A stretch of 64,000 nucleotides of DNA from positions 176,001 to 240,000 of the forward strand of contig NZ_JAMBNO010000003.1 of the NCBI RefSeq assembly GCF_023715105.1. Direction: 5' to 3'. The stretch comes from Hydrogenophaga intermedia (GTDB lineage: Bacteria > Pseudomonadota > Gammaproteobacteria > Burkholderiales > Burkholderiaceae_C). Positions 52,873 through 61,534 of the stretch are shown here, piece after piece. Within the stretch, counting starts at the first letter, position 1, and every line of letters begins with the position of its first letter. The position numbers were made by a program, and so were the translations under genes. Below the pieces are notes generated by a model. That model was not told the DNA's origin. It was given only the letters and a program-made list of their open reading frames with translations, and did not search any database.

Positions 52873-54621
52873 TCAATCGACCAGCCTGGCGGCCGGCTCG
52901 TCGGCGGCCAGCACCTCCTGCGCCCATCCGGCCAGCTTGCTGGTGTCGCTGCGCAGGATCTGCTGTTTGACCGCCAGGATCTGCGAGGGGTGCATGGAAA
53001 AACTGCGCAGGCCCATGCCCAGCAGCAGTCGCGTCAAAGTGACATCCCCCGCCATCTCGCCGCACACGCTGACCTCCTTGCCCATGGCATGCGCCTGGGC
53101 GATGGTGCTTGCCACGAGTTGCAGAACCGCGGGATGCAGCGGGTCGTAAAGGTGCGAGACCGCCTCGTCGGCGCGATCGATCGCGAGCGTGTACTGGATC
53201 AGGTCGTTGGTGCCGATCGACAGGAAGTCGAAATGTCGCAGGAACAGCGGGATGGTGAGCGCGGCGGCTGGCACCTCGATCATGGCGCCGAGCTTCACAG
53301 GACCATAGGGCACACCGGCCACTGCAAGCTGTTCGCGCGCACGCTCCACAAGGGCCAGTGCCTGGCGGATCTCGCTGCCATGCGCCAGCATGGGGATGAG
53401 AAGATTCACCGGTCCGTGCGCGGCCGCGCGCAGGATGGCGCGCAATTGCACGAGAAACATCGCCGGATCGGCCAGGCTCCAGCGGATGGCGCGCAAACCC
53501 AGTGCGGGGTTGAGGTGGTCATCGCTGCGCGGCGCGCCGCGGTCCAGCGGCTTGTCGGCACCCACGTCGACGGTGCGGATGGTGACCGGCAGGCCCTGCA
53601 TGCCTTCGATGGCGCGGCGATAGGCCTGGTACTGCTCCTCCTCATCGGGCAACTGGCCGCTGCGTCCCATGAAGAGGAATTCGCTGCGAAACAGGCCCAC
53701 GCCCATGGCGCCGGCCTTGAGCGCGGCCACGGTGTCCTCGGGCTGTTCGATATTGGCCAGGAGCTCGATCTTCTGACCGTCCAGCGTGACCGCCGGCGTG
53801 TTCTTCAGGCGCGAGAGCTTCTCGCGCTCCATCTCGACCTGGCGCTGCTTGAAGCCGTACTCGGCCAGGACGATGGGCGAAGGGTCGACCACCACCACGC
53901 CGGCGTCGCCGTCGATCACCACCCAGTCGTCCTGGCGGATCAGGTGGCTGGCCGAGCGGGCGCCCACCACGGCGGGGATGTCCATGCTGCGCGCCACGAT
54001 GGCGGTGTGGCTGGTCTTGCCGCCGACGTCGGTGACAAAGCCCGCGAAGACACTCTGCTTGAACTGCAGCATGTCGGCCGGCGAGAGGTCGTGCGCGATC
54101 AGAACCAGTGGGTCTTCGTTGCCCTTGCGCGCGGCGTCGGCCGCGGCCGTGGTGGTCATGGACGCGGACTCGCCACGCATGACGCGCAACAGGCGATCGA
54201 CCACCTGCTCGAGATCGGCCTTGCGTTCGCGCAGGTAGGGGTCCTCCATCTCGTCGAACTGACGGGAGATGACCTCGAGCTGCGTCGTCAGCGCCCATTC
54301 GGCGTTGTAGTGACGCTCGACCACCCAGTGCTTCACCCCCCCCGTGAGTTGCTCGTCCTGCAGCAGCATCAGGTGCACGTCGAGCAGCGCGGACAGTTCG
54401 GGGTGCGCGTCATGCGAGCCCAGTTCACCGAGCGTGCGCTGCACGCGGGCGATGTCGTCGGCCACCACGGTACGGGCGCGCCGCAGGCGATCGAGTTCGG
54501 CTTCCGCCTCCTCGGGCGCGATCAGGTAGTGCGCGACATCGATGCGGCTGGCGGCGACGATCACCGCCCGCCCGATGGCCACGCCCCGGGACACGGCGAG
54601 GCCGTGAACGCTGAACGTCAC
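52873..54621 (-). CDS. ptsI: phosphoenolpyruvate-protein phosphotransferase (PTS enzyme I)
   Basis: 582 residues from a GTG that overlaps the ptsH stop (GTGA). His205 in VGGKTSHTAIVARS is the phosphorylated residue. The PEP-binding barrel is complete (GVGLFRSEFLFM, LDRGAP, GTNDLIQYTLAIDRADEAV, SVCGEMAGD). It takes phosphate from PEP and gives it to HPr. No sugar permease (EIIBC) is nearby, as usual in betaproteobacteria where the PTS is mainly regulatory. It is the last gene of the MFS - EIIA - HPr - EI block. Confidence 0.96.
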   Translation of the reverse strand: MTFSVHGLAVSRGVAIGRAVIVAASRIDVAHYLIAPEEAEAELDRLRRARTVVADDIARVQRTLGELGSHDAHPELSALLDVHLMLLQDEQLTGGVKHWVVERHYNAEWALTTQLEVISRQFDEMEDPYLRERKADLEQVVDRLLRVMRGESASMTTTAAADAARKGNEDPLVLIAHDLSPADMLQFKQSVFAGFVTDVGGKTSHTAIVARSMDIPAVVGARSASHLIRQDDWVVIDGDAGVVVVDPSPIVLAEYGFKQRQVEMEREKLSRLKNTPAVTLDGQKIELLANIEQPEDTVAALKAGAMGVGLFRSEFLFMGRSGQLPDEEEQYQAYRRAIEGMQGLPVTIRTVDVGADKPLDRGAPRSDDHLNPALGLRAIRWSLADPAMFLVQLRAILRAAAHGPVNLLIPMLAHGSEIRQALALVERAREQLAVAGVPYGPVKLGAMIEVPAAALTIPLFLRHFDFLSIGTNDLIQYTLAIDRADEAVSHLYDPLHPAVLQLVASTIAQAHAMGKEVSVCGEMAGDVTLTRLLLGMGLRSFSMHPSQILAVKQQILRSDTSKLAGWAQEVLAADEPAARLVD

Positions 54622-54887
54622 TCGCCTTCCCCGAACTTGTCGTCGATCAGCGCGACGATGGCGTCCAGCGCGGCCTGCTCGTCGGGGCCGTCGGTCTCGA
54701 TGTCCACCGCGGTGCCGATGCCGGCGGCCAGCATCATCACGCCCATGATGCTCTTGGCGTTGACGCGACGTTCGCCGCGGGCCATCCATACATCGCTCTT
54801 GAAAGAGCCGGCCAGCTTGGTGAGCTTGGCCGAGGCGCGGGCATGCAGGCCCAGCTTATTGCTGATGGTCACGGTGGTCTTGATCAT
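54618..54887 (-). CDS. ptsH: phosphocarrier protein HPr
   Basis: 89 residues. His15 in KLGLHARASAK is the phosphocarrier residue. Ser46 in VNAKSIMGVMML is the regulatory site phosphorylated by HPr kinase. It lies 32 bases inside the end of the EIIA gene and overlaps ptsI by 4 bases, so all three are translationally coupled. Confidence 0.97.
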   Translation of the reverse strand: MIKTTVTISNKLGLHARASAKLTKLAGSFKSDVWMARGERRVNAKSIMGVMMLAAGIGTAVDIETDGPDEQAALDAIVALIDDKFGEGE

Positions 54888-55302
54888 GCGTGGCTCGTCG
54901 GGCCTGGTTCTGGGGTGCGGTGACGGCCACCTGCATCACGCCTTGTGTGGCCCCGATCAGCGCTCGCGAGATCAAGGCGTCGAGCGACTCGTGACGGTAG
55001 CTCACGGTGCGCAACAGCATGGGCAGGTTCACGCCGGTGATCAGCTTGCTGCGCACACCGTCCACCAGTCGTTGCGCCACGTTGCAAGGCGTTGCGCCGA
55101 AGACATCGGTCACCACCAAGGTCTGCGGGCGATCCATCTGCGACAGCAGCATGCGCGCCTGCGCGAGCGTTTCTTCCGGTGGCACATTGGGCTGCACATC
55201 AAGCGCCACCACCGCGTCCTGCGCGTCGGGGAACACATGCAGCACGCACTGCCGCAAGGCCGAAGCCAGCGGCGCGTGCGCGATCAGCAGGATGCCGTTC
55301 AT
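54856..55302 (-). CDS. mannose-type PTS EIIA protein
   Basis: 148 residues from the ATG of MNGILLIAHAPLASALRQCV; His9 is the phosphorylated residue of the EIIA-Man fold, and DVFGATPCNVAQRLVDGV and TGVNLPMLLRTVSYRHESL are typical. The C-terminus is long and charged (QNQARRATHDQDHRDHQQ) and runs into ptsH. It has no EIIB, C or D partner in the window, so it is probably a regulatory phosphoprotein. The start overlaps the MFS gene stop (ATGA). Confidence 0.9.
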   Translation of the reverse strand: MNGILLIAHAPLASALRQCVLHVFPDAQDAVVALDVQPNVPPEETLAQARMLLSQMDRPQTLVVTDVFGATPCNVAQRLVDGVRSKLITGVNLPMLLRTVSYRHESLDALISRALIGATQGVMQVAVTAPQNQARRATHDQDHRDHQQ

Positions 55303-56579
55303 GCGCGCAGTGTAGCGGCGCGCTCGCGCTCGATGCGGCGCCAGCCGCGCCAGAACATGCCATAAGCCATCGCGCAACACAGGCCGAACAGCGCCATCGC
55401 GCCGCGGTAGCGGTCGGGCTCGCTCCAGCCGAACACCGCGAGGGCGTCGATCGCCAGCCCGATGCCCCACTGGATCACGAACACGCCGCCGAAGATCACC
55501 AGGTTGTAGGCCGACAGTGCGCGCCCGGCCGCCTGCGGTGGCAGGGCCAGCGCCACCGCAGGTTGAGACAGGGCCACGAAAGTGGAGCTCACGCAGAACA
55601 ACGCCCACAGCGGCCAGCCAGCGCCTTCTCCAAGCACCACGATGACCGCGATCACCACCAGACTTGCCGGCAGGCCCCAGCCGATGAGTACCTCCGGTCG
55701 CAGGCCCCGCTGCGCCAGGTGCGGGTTGACCACGCCCCAGAGCCAGAACGCGGTGAGCATGCTGAGGTTGATGGCGAACAGGCCGGCGGCCGACTCCGCC
55801 GGTGTGTAGCCCGCCACCTTGATCATCCAGGGACCGGCCCACAGGGTCTGCATCGCGACCATGCCGCCGTAGTTGATGAAGCCCACCGGCACCATGGTAC
55901 GGAAATAGGCGTGGCGCCAGATGAAGCCGTAACCCGGCTCCACCGCCGGGGCGGCGGGACCGCCCGACGGTACTGTCTCGTGCGGTTCGGTGCGCCAGCG
56001 CGGCACCGACCAGAGGATGATCGCCATCGCTACCGCCAGCAGCACCGCCAGGCCCCAGAACAGGCCGCGCCAGCCGAGCACCGGCATCAGCCACTGCACC
56101 GGCAGGGTGGCGGCCACCATGCCCAGCGAGCCGGTCATCAGCATCCAGGCGTTGGCGCGCAGCTGCGTGTGGTGCGACAGCCAGCGCCGGTAACCCGTGA
56201 GCGGCGCCATCAGGCAGGCGCTCAGGCCCATGCCGGTGAGCACGCGCGCTGCCAGCAGCGCCGCGAAGTTGCCGGCCAGCGCAAAGGCGATGCACCCCAG
56301 CACCGCCAGGCCCAGGAAGGCCAGCACCACACGCTTGGGGCCGTGGCGGTCGAGCCAGTTGCCCAGCGGCAGTTGCGTGAGGGCGAAGCCGAAGAAGTAG
56401 CCACCCGCGAGCAAGCCGAGGTCGCCAGAAGTGAGCTCGAACGCCGCACTCAGCGTGGGCGAGAGCGTGGCGGTGATGGCGCGCACCAGCGCCGACAGGA
56501 AATAGGTGAACGCAAAGACCAGGAACACCAGCACCGCCGCGCGGCGGCCCAGCAGGTCGGCGCAGGCCGTGCCGCTCAT
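55299..56579 (-). CDS. major facilitator superfamily transporter
   Basis: 426 residues with 12 predicted helices. The loop 2-3 motif GNWLDRHGPKRVVLA is a proper MFS signature, and the middle loop (about 198-218) is Pro rich. It resembles MFS members of the nitrate/nitrite or metabolite class annotated only as MFS. It is the gene before EIIA-HPr-EI and overlaps EIIA by 4 bases. The lipoprotein gene upstream also overlaps it (ATGA). Substrate unknown. Confidence 0.88.
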   Translation of the reverse strand: MSGTACADLLGRRAAVLVFLVFAFTYFLSALVRAITATLSPTLSAAFELTSGDLGLLAGGYFFGFALTQLPLGNWLDRHGPKRVVLAFLGLAVLGCIAFALAGNFAALLAARVLTGMGLSACLMAPLTGYRRWLSHHTQLRANAWMLMTGSLGMVAATLPVQWLMPVLGWRGLFWGLAVLLAVAMAIILWSVPRWRTEPHETVPSGGPAAPAVEPGYGFIWRHAYFRTMVPVGFINYGGMVAMQTLWAGPWMIKVAGYTPAESAAGLFAINLSMLTAFWLWGVVNPHLAQRGLRPEVLIGWGLPASLVVIAVIVVLGEGAGWPLWALFCVSSTFVALSQPAVALALPPQAAGRALSAYNLVIFGGVFVIQWGIGLAIDALAVFGWSEPDRYRGAMALFGLCCAMAYGMFWRGWRRIERERAATLRA

Positions 56580-57109
56580 GGGAGTTCAAGCCCCTCGAAG
56601 AAGGTGGTCGCCACGCGCTCGTCGATGGTGCGGCCGTAGATGGCGGCCTGCACGATCAGGTTGCCACGCACGGCGTGCACGGCCTGCATGCGCATGGGCT
56701 CGCCGCGGGGGTCACGCCCCTCGGCCTGCAGACCGAGCGCCTGGCTCGCACCGGGCAGCCGCGCGACTTGCGGCGCGGCGTCGGCCAGCGCCGGATCGGC
56801 CCGCAGCGACAGCAGCGTGGCGCGGCGCCAGCCCGCCAGCGCGGGCGCCACGCGCGCCGCATCACCGACGTCGGCCCAGGCCACGGCAAACGTCAGGCCG
56901 CCGGTGTCGCACGAACGCATCTGAAGCCGGGTCGGCTGGCCACCCAGCGGCACCTCGCGCTCGGCCTTGTCGGGCTTGCAGGGCATCAACGCGCGCAGCG
57001 GCACGCCGTCGGCCGGCAGGGCGCGCCAGTTGAAGGTGGGGTTGCAGGCCGCCAGCAGCGGCAGCGCGGCCAACAGGGCCAGATGGCCGATGGGTCGGTA
57101 GGAGAACAT
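56576..57109 (-). CDS. putative lipoprotein, conserved in Burkholderiales
   Basis: 177 residues from the ATG of MFSYRPIGHLALLAALP; lipobox LLAAC (Cys22). The mature part has FNWRALPADGVPLRALMPCKPDKAEREVPLGG, which looks like a conserved family of unknown function with a pair of cysteines (CKPDKAE ... SCDTGG). It probably lies in the periplasm attached to a membrane. The stop overlaps the MFS start, and its promoter region is shared with the divergent CoA-transferase gene. Confidence 0.78.
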   Translation of the reverse strand: MFSYRPIGHLALLAALPLLAACNPTFNWRALPADGVPLRALMPCKPDKAEREVPLGGQPTRLQMRSCDTGGLTFAVAWADVGDAARVAPALAGWRRATLLSLRADPALADAAPQVARLPGASQALGLQAEGRDPRGEPMRMQAVHAVRGNLIVQAAIYGRTIDERVATTFFEGLELP

Positions 57110-57179
57110 GTTGCGCAGGGATTTCGGCGCCTCGCGGCGGAGACACCGCGCGCGCGATGCACTCGCGCACAATCGACGC

Positions 57180-58445
57180 ATGAACGCTCTTGATGGTATC
57201 CGCATCCTCGACTGCTCGCGCGTGCTCGCCGGGCCCTGGTGCACACAAACGCTCGCCGACCTCGGCGCCGACGTGGTGAAGGTGGAACGCCCGCGCAGCG
57301 CTGCCCACCCGGGTGGCGATGACACGCGCGGCTGGGGTCCGCCCTTTCTGCGCGGGCGCGACGGGCAGGACACGGCCGAGGCCGCCTACTACCTGGGTGC
57401 CAACCGCAACAAGCGCTCCATCACCTGCGACCTGTCGCGGCCCGCGGGCCAGGCGCTGATCCGCGAGCTCGCGGCGCGCGCGGACGTGTTCGTGGAGAAC
57501 TACAAGGTGGGCGACATGGCGCGCTACGGGCTCGATTTCGAATCGCTGCGCGCGATCAATCCGAAGCTGGTTTATTGCTCGATCACCGGCTTCGGCCAGA
57601 CCGGCCCCTACAAGGACCGCGCGGGCTACGACTACGCGGTGCAGGGCATGGGCGGGCTCATGAGCGTCACCGGCGAGCGCGACGACCTGCCGGGCGGGGG
57701 ACCGCAGAAGGTGGGGGTGGCCGTGGCGGACCTGTTCACCGGCCTGTACGCCACGGTTGCGATCCAGGCCGCGCTGCGCCACGCCGAGCACACCGGCCAG
57801 GGGCAGCACATCGACATGGCCCTGCTGGATACCCAGGTGGCGATGCTGGCCAACCTGGGGGCCAACTACCTGGTGCGCGGGCGCGAGGACGGCAAGGTGC
57901 CCGGGCGCGCCGGGAACGCCCACGCCAACATCGTGCCCTACCAGGTGTTCGAGGTTGCGCCGGATGCGCAGGGCCACCCGCAGCACATCATCCTTGCGGT
58001 AGGAAACGACGGACAGTTCGCGAAGTTCTGCGAAGTGGCTGGCCGCGGCGAACTTGCCGCTGACGAACGCTTTGCGCGCAACCAGAACCGGGTGCGTCAC
58101 CGCGACGTGCTGGTGCCGATGCTCGAGACCATCATGAAGACGCGCGGCAAGGCCGAGTGGCTGGCGGCACTTGAGGCGGCCAAGGTGCCTTGCGGACCGA
58201 TCAACGACCTGGCCGAGGTGTTCATCGATCCACAGGTGCAGCACCGCGGCATGGTGCACACCTGGCACCACCCGCTGGCCGATGCGGTGGACCTTGTGGC
58301 CAGCCCGATCAAGATGAGCGCCACCCCGGTGCGCAGCGACCTGCCGCCGCCCCTGCTGGGCGAACACACGGACGAGGTGCTGGCCGAGTGGCTGGGAGCC
58401 GACGCGGCGCGGGTGGCGCAACTTCGCGCGAGCGGCGCTATCTGA
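57180..58445 (+). CDS. CaiB/BaiF-family CoA-transferase
   Basis: 421 residues from the ATG of MNALDGIRILDCSRVLAGPW; the frame is open upstream without similarity. The class III CoA-transferase features are VLAGPWCTQTLADLGADVVKVERP, NRNKRSITCDL, YCSITGFGQTGPYKDRAGYDYAVQGMGGLMSVTG and HIDMALLDTQVAMLANLG (Asp as catalytic residue). Formyl-CoA, succinyl-CoA:glutarate or similar specificity is possible. It is in the core part, not in the island. It follows the lipoprotein/MFS unit in the divergent sense. Confidence 0.9.
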   Translation: MNALDGIRILDCSRVLAGPWCTQTLADLGADVVKVERPRSAAHPGGDDTRGWGPPFLRGRDGQDTAEAAYYLGANRNKRSITCDLSRPAGQALIRELAARADVFVENYKVGDMARYGLDFESLRAINPKLVYCSITGFGQTGPYKDRAGYDYAVQGMGGLMSVTGERDDLPGGGPQKVGVAVADLFTGLYATVAIQAALRHAEHTGQGQHIDMALLDTQVAMLANLGANYLVRGREDGKVPGRAGNAHANIVPYQVFEVAPDAQGHPQHIILAVGNDGQFAKFCEVAGRGELAADERFARNQNRVRHRDVLVPMLETIMKTRGKAEWLAALEAAKVPCGPINDLAEVFIDPQVQHRGMVHTWHHPLADAVDLVASPIKMSATPVRSDLPPPLLGEHTDEVLAEWLGADAARVAQLRASGAI

Positions 58446-58454
58446 GCATCAGAG

Positions 58455-58859
58455 ATGTCTTACCAACCCCTGCCCACACCGAAATCGCTGCGCGCGGCAG
58501 CGCAGGCCGTGGCCGAACGCGGTGAGCCGCTGATCGTGATGATCACGCTGCGCGGCTGCGTCTATTGCGATCTCGTGCGCAACAGCTACCTGCATCCGCT
58601 GATGCGCGAGGGGAAAGCCTTTGCGGTGCAGATCGACCTGCAGGACCGCACGAGCGCGATCCAGGACTTCGCAGGCACCACCACGACGCCGGCGGCGCTG
58701 GCCGAACGGTGGAAGATCGGTCTCACGCCAACATTGCTGTTCGTGGGACACGACGGCCGTGAGCGCGCACCGCGGCTCGAAGGGGTGTCCTCGACTGACT
58801 TCTTCGGGGAGTACCTGAACCAGCGGCTTGAAGCGGCTCGGCAGGGCTTGCGAAAGTAG
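58455..58859 (+). CDS. thioredoxin-fold protein (SoxW-like)
   Basis: 134 residues with CVYC (35-38) as redox pair in VMITLRGCVYCDLVRNSYLHPLM, then LAERWKIGLTPTLLFVGHDG, where Thr-Pro is the cis-Pro loop. There is no signal peptide, so it is cytoplasmic unless an upstream start is used. It resembles SoxW-type thioredoxins and proteins annotated as thioredoxin fold. It starts 9 bases after the CoA-transferase and converges with the DUF4197 gene. Confidence 0.85.
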   Translation: MSYQPLPTPKSLRAAAQAVAERGEPLIVMITLRGCVYCDLVRNSYLHPLMREGKAFAVQIDLQDRTSAIQDFAGTTTTPAALAERWKIGLTPTLLFVGHDGRERAPRLEGVSSTDFFGEYLNQRLEAARQGLRK

Positions 58860-58866
58860 CGCTGGC

Positions 58867-59571
58867 TCACTTCAGCGCGCCAAACACCTTCTTGAGAATG
58901 GCGCTGCCGGTGCCCACGGGGTCCTGGCGGATCTTGCGCTCCTCGTCGCCGATGATGGTGTAAAGGCCATCAAGCGTCTTGCCCGTGACGTAGCGCTCAA
59001 TGTTGGCATCTTCGCGCTTGATCAATCCGAAGCCGGACGCCCTCTCGGCCACTCGGTTGTAGCTGCGTGCCAGGCCCACCTTCTGCGTGGTTTGCGCCAC
59101 CACCGGGAGGAACTTGTCGCCGAGCGGGGCCCGGGTCTTGTCAGCAAAGAACCGTGTGACGGAGTCGTCGCCGCCCGAGAGGATGTTCTTGGCGTCGGTC
59201 ACGCTCATGGATTTGACGGCTCCCACCAGCAGATCCTTGCCGAGCGGCACTGCCTGTTCGGCGGCGCGGTTCATGCCAGTGATCAGCTCGTCCACCCGCT
59301 TGCCCTGGCCTGCCAGGCTCAGCAGCTTCGCGGCGTCTTCCAGATAAGCGGGCAGCGGAATCCGAACTTTCGGATTGCCGAGGAATCCATCGGCTTTGCC
59401 GAGCAGGGCGACTGCGGCCAGCGCGCCCTTCTCCAGCGCGGTCCGGATGCCGGCGGTCGCGTCACGATCGCTCAGATCGGCCAGCGACAAGGCCCAGGCG
59501 TGCTGATGGGCGGCGACAATCAGCCAGCCAAGGCTGCTGGCGGTGACAATGTGGAACTGGCGGCGCTGCAT
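58867..59571 (-). CDS. DUF4197 family exported protein
   Basis: 234 residues from the ATG of MQRRQFHIVTASSLGWLIV; a Tat-like RRQF signal and cleavage near HAWA are seen. The mature part has SDRDATAGIRTALEKGALAAVALLGK, NPKVRIPLPAYLEDAAKLL and LDGLYTIIGDEERKIRQDPVGTGS, the DUF4197 family. It is a periplasmic protein of unknown role. It faces the thioredoxin gene tail-to-tail, and is divergent from the TlpA-like gene. Confidence 0.85.
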   Translation of the reverse strand: MQRRQFHIVTASSLGWLIVAAHQHAWALSLADLSDRDATAGIRTALEKGALAAVALLGKADGFLGNPKVRIPLPAYLEDAAKLLSLAGQGKRVDELITGMNRAAEQAVPLGKDLLVGAVKSMSVTDAKNILSGGDDSVTRFFADKTRAPLGDKFLPVVAQTTQKVGLARSYNRVAERASGFGLIKREDANIERYVTGKTLDGLYTIIGDEERKIRQDPVGTGSAILKKVFGALK

Positions 59572-59608
59572 GGAGGCTCTCCCTGTGGTGGCTCGACAGG
59601 CAATGTAG

Positions 59609-60139
59609 ATGGCGAAACCTGAAATGACAAACCCGATCATGCCCCGGCGCCGAACCGTGCTGGGGGTTGGCGCGGCCTTGGGTGCGGGCGCGCTGCTCGG
59701 CCTTGGGGGCTGCACCGGTCGCGACGCGGCCCCGGAATCGGACTTTGTGCTGCTCGACGGCAGTGTGCTGCGCACGGCGGACCTGCGCGGCAAAGTGACG
59801 CTGGTCAACTTCTGGGCCACCACCTGCGTCACCTGCGTCAAGGAAATGCCGGCGTTGGTGGCCACGCACCAGAAGTTTGCGCCGCGCGGATATGAGACGG
59901 TGGCCGTCGCCATGAGTTACGACCCACCGGCCTGGGTGGTGAATTTCGCGCAGTCTCGCCAGCTGCCTTTCAAAGTGGCGCTGGACAACACCGGCAACAT
60001 CGCCAAGGCCTGGGGCGACGTGCGCCTGACGCCTACCACATACCTGGTGGACAAGCGCGGCCAGATCGTCAAACGCTACGTGGGTGAGCCCGGGATGGAC
60101 GCCCTGCACGCGCTGATCGAGAAACTGCTGGCGGCCTGA
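59609..60139 (+). CDS. TlpA-type thiol:disulfide oxidoreductase, probable lipoprotein
   Basis: 176 residues if the first ATG is used (two later ATGs, codons 6 and 11, are also possible). MPRRRTVLGVGAALGAGALLGLGGC is a signal with Arg cluster and a lipobox LGGC (Cys35). The thioredoxin domain follows, with NFWATTCVTCVKEMP holding C73-V-T-C76 and LTPTTYLVDKRG as cis-Pro loop. It acts in the periplasm, probably reducing disulfides in cytochrome c maturation. Followed by a terminator at 60,162. Confidence 0.9.
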   Translation: MAKPEMTNPIMPRRRTVLGVGAALGAGALLGLGGCTGRDAAPESDFVLLDGSVLRTADLRGKVTLVNFWATTCVTCVKEMPALVATHQKFAPRGYETVAVAMSYDPPAWVVNFAQSRQLPFKVALDNTGNIAKAWGDVRLTPTTYLVDKRGQIVKRYVGEPGMDALHALIEKLLAA

Positions 60140-60161
60140 CCGCCCGCGCCTGCAAGACAAG

Positions 60162-60185
60162 AAAGGCCGGGGACCCCGGCCTTTT
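60162..60185 (+). terminator. rho-independent terminator between convergent genes
   Basis: AAAGGCCGGG-GAC-CCCGGCCTTT hairpin with a T-run on the plus strand and an A-rich run before it, so it may serve both the TlpA-like gene and the convergent cytochrome c' gene. Confidence 0.85.
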
Positions 60186-60208
60186 GGCGTCTCAAGGTGG
60201 CGGTGGCA

Positions 60209-60661
60209 TCAATCCTTGCGGAAGTCGTCGTGGCACGCCTTGCAGCTGGCGGCCGTGGCACCGAAAGCGGTCTTGATGGCATCGAGGTTGCCAGTCTTGG
60301 CGGCGGCGTTGAGCTTGACCACTTCGCCCTGCATTTTTTCGCTGGCGGCCTTGAACTTTGCCTGCTCGGTCCAAACCGCTGGCAGCGCCCGCGTGTCTCC
60401 TTTGTCGGTGCCGGGGCCAAAAGCGTCCCAGGGCAGCTTGCTCAGGGTCTCGACGACGGCCATGTTGTCGGCAACCGCCTTGGCATCAAACGGCGCTCGC
60501 CCAGTGGCCATGGCACCCACCCGGCTGAAGTGCGTACCCATCACGGACAGGGCTGCCTTCCGGTATTTCACGGCGTCATCCGGACGCTGGAACTGGGCCA
60601 TGGCGGGCGTGGCCAGCAACAGGGAGACAAAGGTCAGGGCTAGCGCGGTGATGGGTTTCAT
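60209..60661 (-). CDS. cytochrome c' (four-helix heme protein)
   Basis: 150 residues: a signal peptide ends near PAMA-QF, then FQRPDDAVKYRKAALSVMGTHFSRVG and a C-terminal heme motif C140-K-A-C-H144. Single C-terminal heme and helical bundle are the cytochrome c' pattern; such proteins bind NO or CO in the periplasm. It is divergent from a cytochrome b561 gene, a pairing often seen where b561 feeds electrons to c-type hemes. The 130-base gap between them must hold both promoters. Confidence 0.9.
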   Translation of the reverse strand: MKPITALALTFVSLLLATPAMAQFQRPDDAVKYRKAALSVMGTHFSRVGAMATGRAPFDAKAVADNMAVVETLSKLPWDAFGPGTDKGDTRALPAVWTEQAKFKAASEKMQGEVVKLNAAAKTGNLDAIKTAFGATAASCKACHDDFRKD

Positions 60662-60791
60662 TGTTTCTCCAGGTGGGGTACAGACGGAAGCGCCGCCTGT
60701 GGCGCCTTGATGGTTCCTTCCGGCTAAAGTTCCGGCGGAACCACGAGGGTTTTTACCCGATCGACCTGTTGTTGTTGTCTGGAGCCAGCTC

Positions 60792-61463
60792 ATGCATGCC
60801 GTCCGTATATGGGATTTGCCTACCCGAGTCTTCCATTGGTCACTCACGGTTTGCGTGGTTGGGTTGCTCATCACTGGAACCGTGGGAGGGGGTTGGCTTG
60901 AGTGGCATCTGCGATTCGGATACAGCGTGATGACGCTGTTGCTGTTTCGCCTGGCCTGGGGGTTTGTCGGCGGGCACTGGTCGCGCTTCGGCAACTTCGT
61001 CTATGGCCCGGCGTCGCTTCGAAGCTACCTGGGCGGCCGTGCACAAGTGGAGCACATGGCTGGTCACAACCCGCTGGGCGCACTCGCGGTCTTCGCGCTG
61101 CTGCTGGCGCTGCTGGCGCAGGTGGGCTCCGGCTTGATCAGCGATGACGAGATCGCCACCTTCGGTCCGTTGGTTCGCTTTGTCTCCGGCGATACCGTGT
61201 CGGCGGCCACCGCTTATCACAAGAACGTGGGCAAGCTGCTGATCCTGTCCCTCGTCGGCATTCATCTGATGGCCATCGCCGTGTACACATTCGTCAAGCG
61301 CCAGGCACTCACCCGAGCCATGGTCACTGGCGACAAGATGCTCGCTGCTCCTGTGACACCGGTTCGGGACACCGTGAGCACGAGGATATTGGCACTTGGC
61401 ATTCTGCTGGCCTGTGCGCTGTTGGTCCGCTGGGTGGTCGGTTTGGGTCAGGTCGTCTTTTGA
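60792..61463 (+). CDS. cytochrome b561-type membrane protein
   Basis: 223 residues with four or five membrane helices. Heme-b His pairs are visible (RVFHWSLTV, HLRFGYSV, AYHKNVGKLLILSLVGIHLMAI), as in the bacterial cytochrome b561/Ni-hydrogenase b-type family, and the opening HAVRIWDLPTRVFHW is typical. It carries electrons across or along the inner membrane from quinol. The divergent cytochrome c' is a likely partner. Confidence 0.9.
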   Translation: MHAVRIWDLPTRVFHWSLTVCVVGLLITGTVGGGWLEWHLRFGYSVMTLLLFRLAWGFVGGHWSRFGNFVYGPASLRSYLGGRAQVEHMAGHNPLGALAVFALLLALLAQVGSGLISDDEIATFGPLVRFVSGDTVSAATAYHKNVGKLLILSLVGIHLMAIAVYTFVKRQALTRAMVTGDKMLAAPVTPVRDTVSTRILALGILLACALLVRWVVGLGQVVF

Positions 61464-61534
61464 TGGGCGAGGTGCAGCTGGCTTATAGTGGACATTGGCA
61501 CTGGAAGTGGCCGATTGCGGCCCGATGAACGACG

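Noticed and set aside
52990..55365. A 791-codon plus-strand frame opposite ptsI, ptsH and EIIA
   Set aside because: Same reason: three known genes are on the other strand and the translated sequence resembles nothing.
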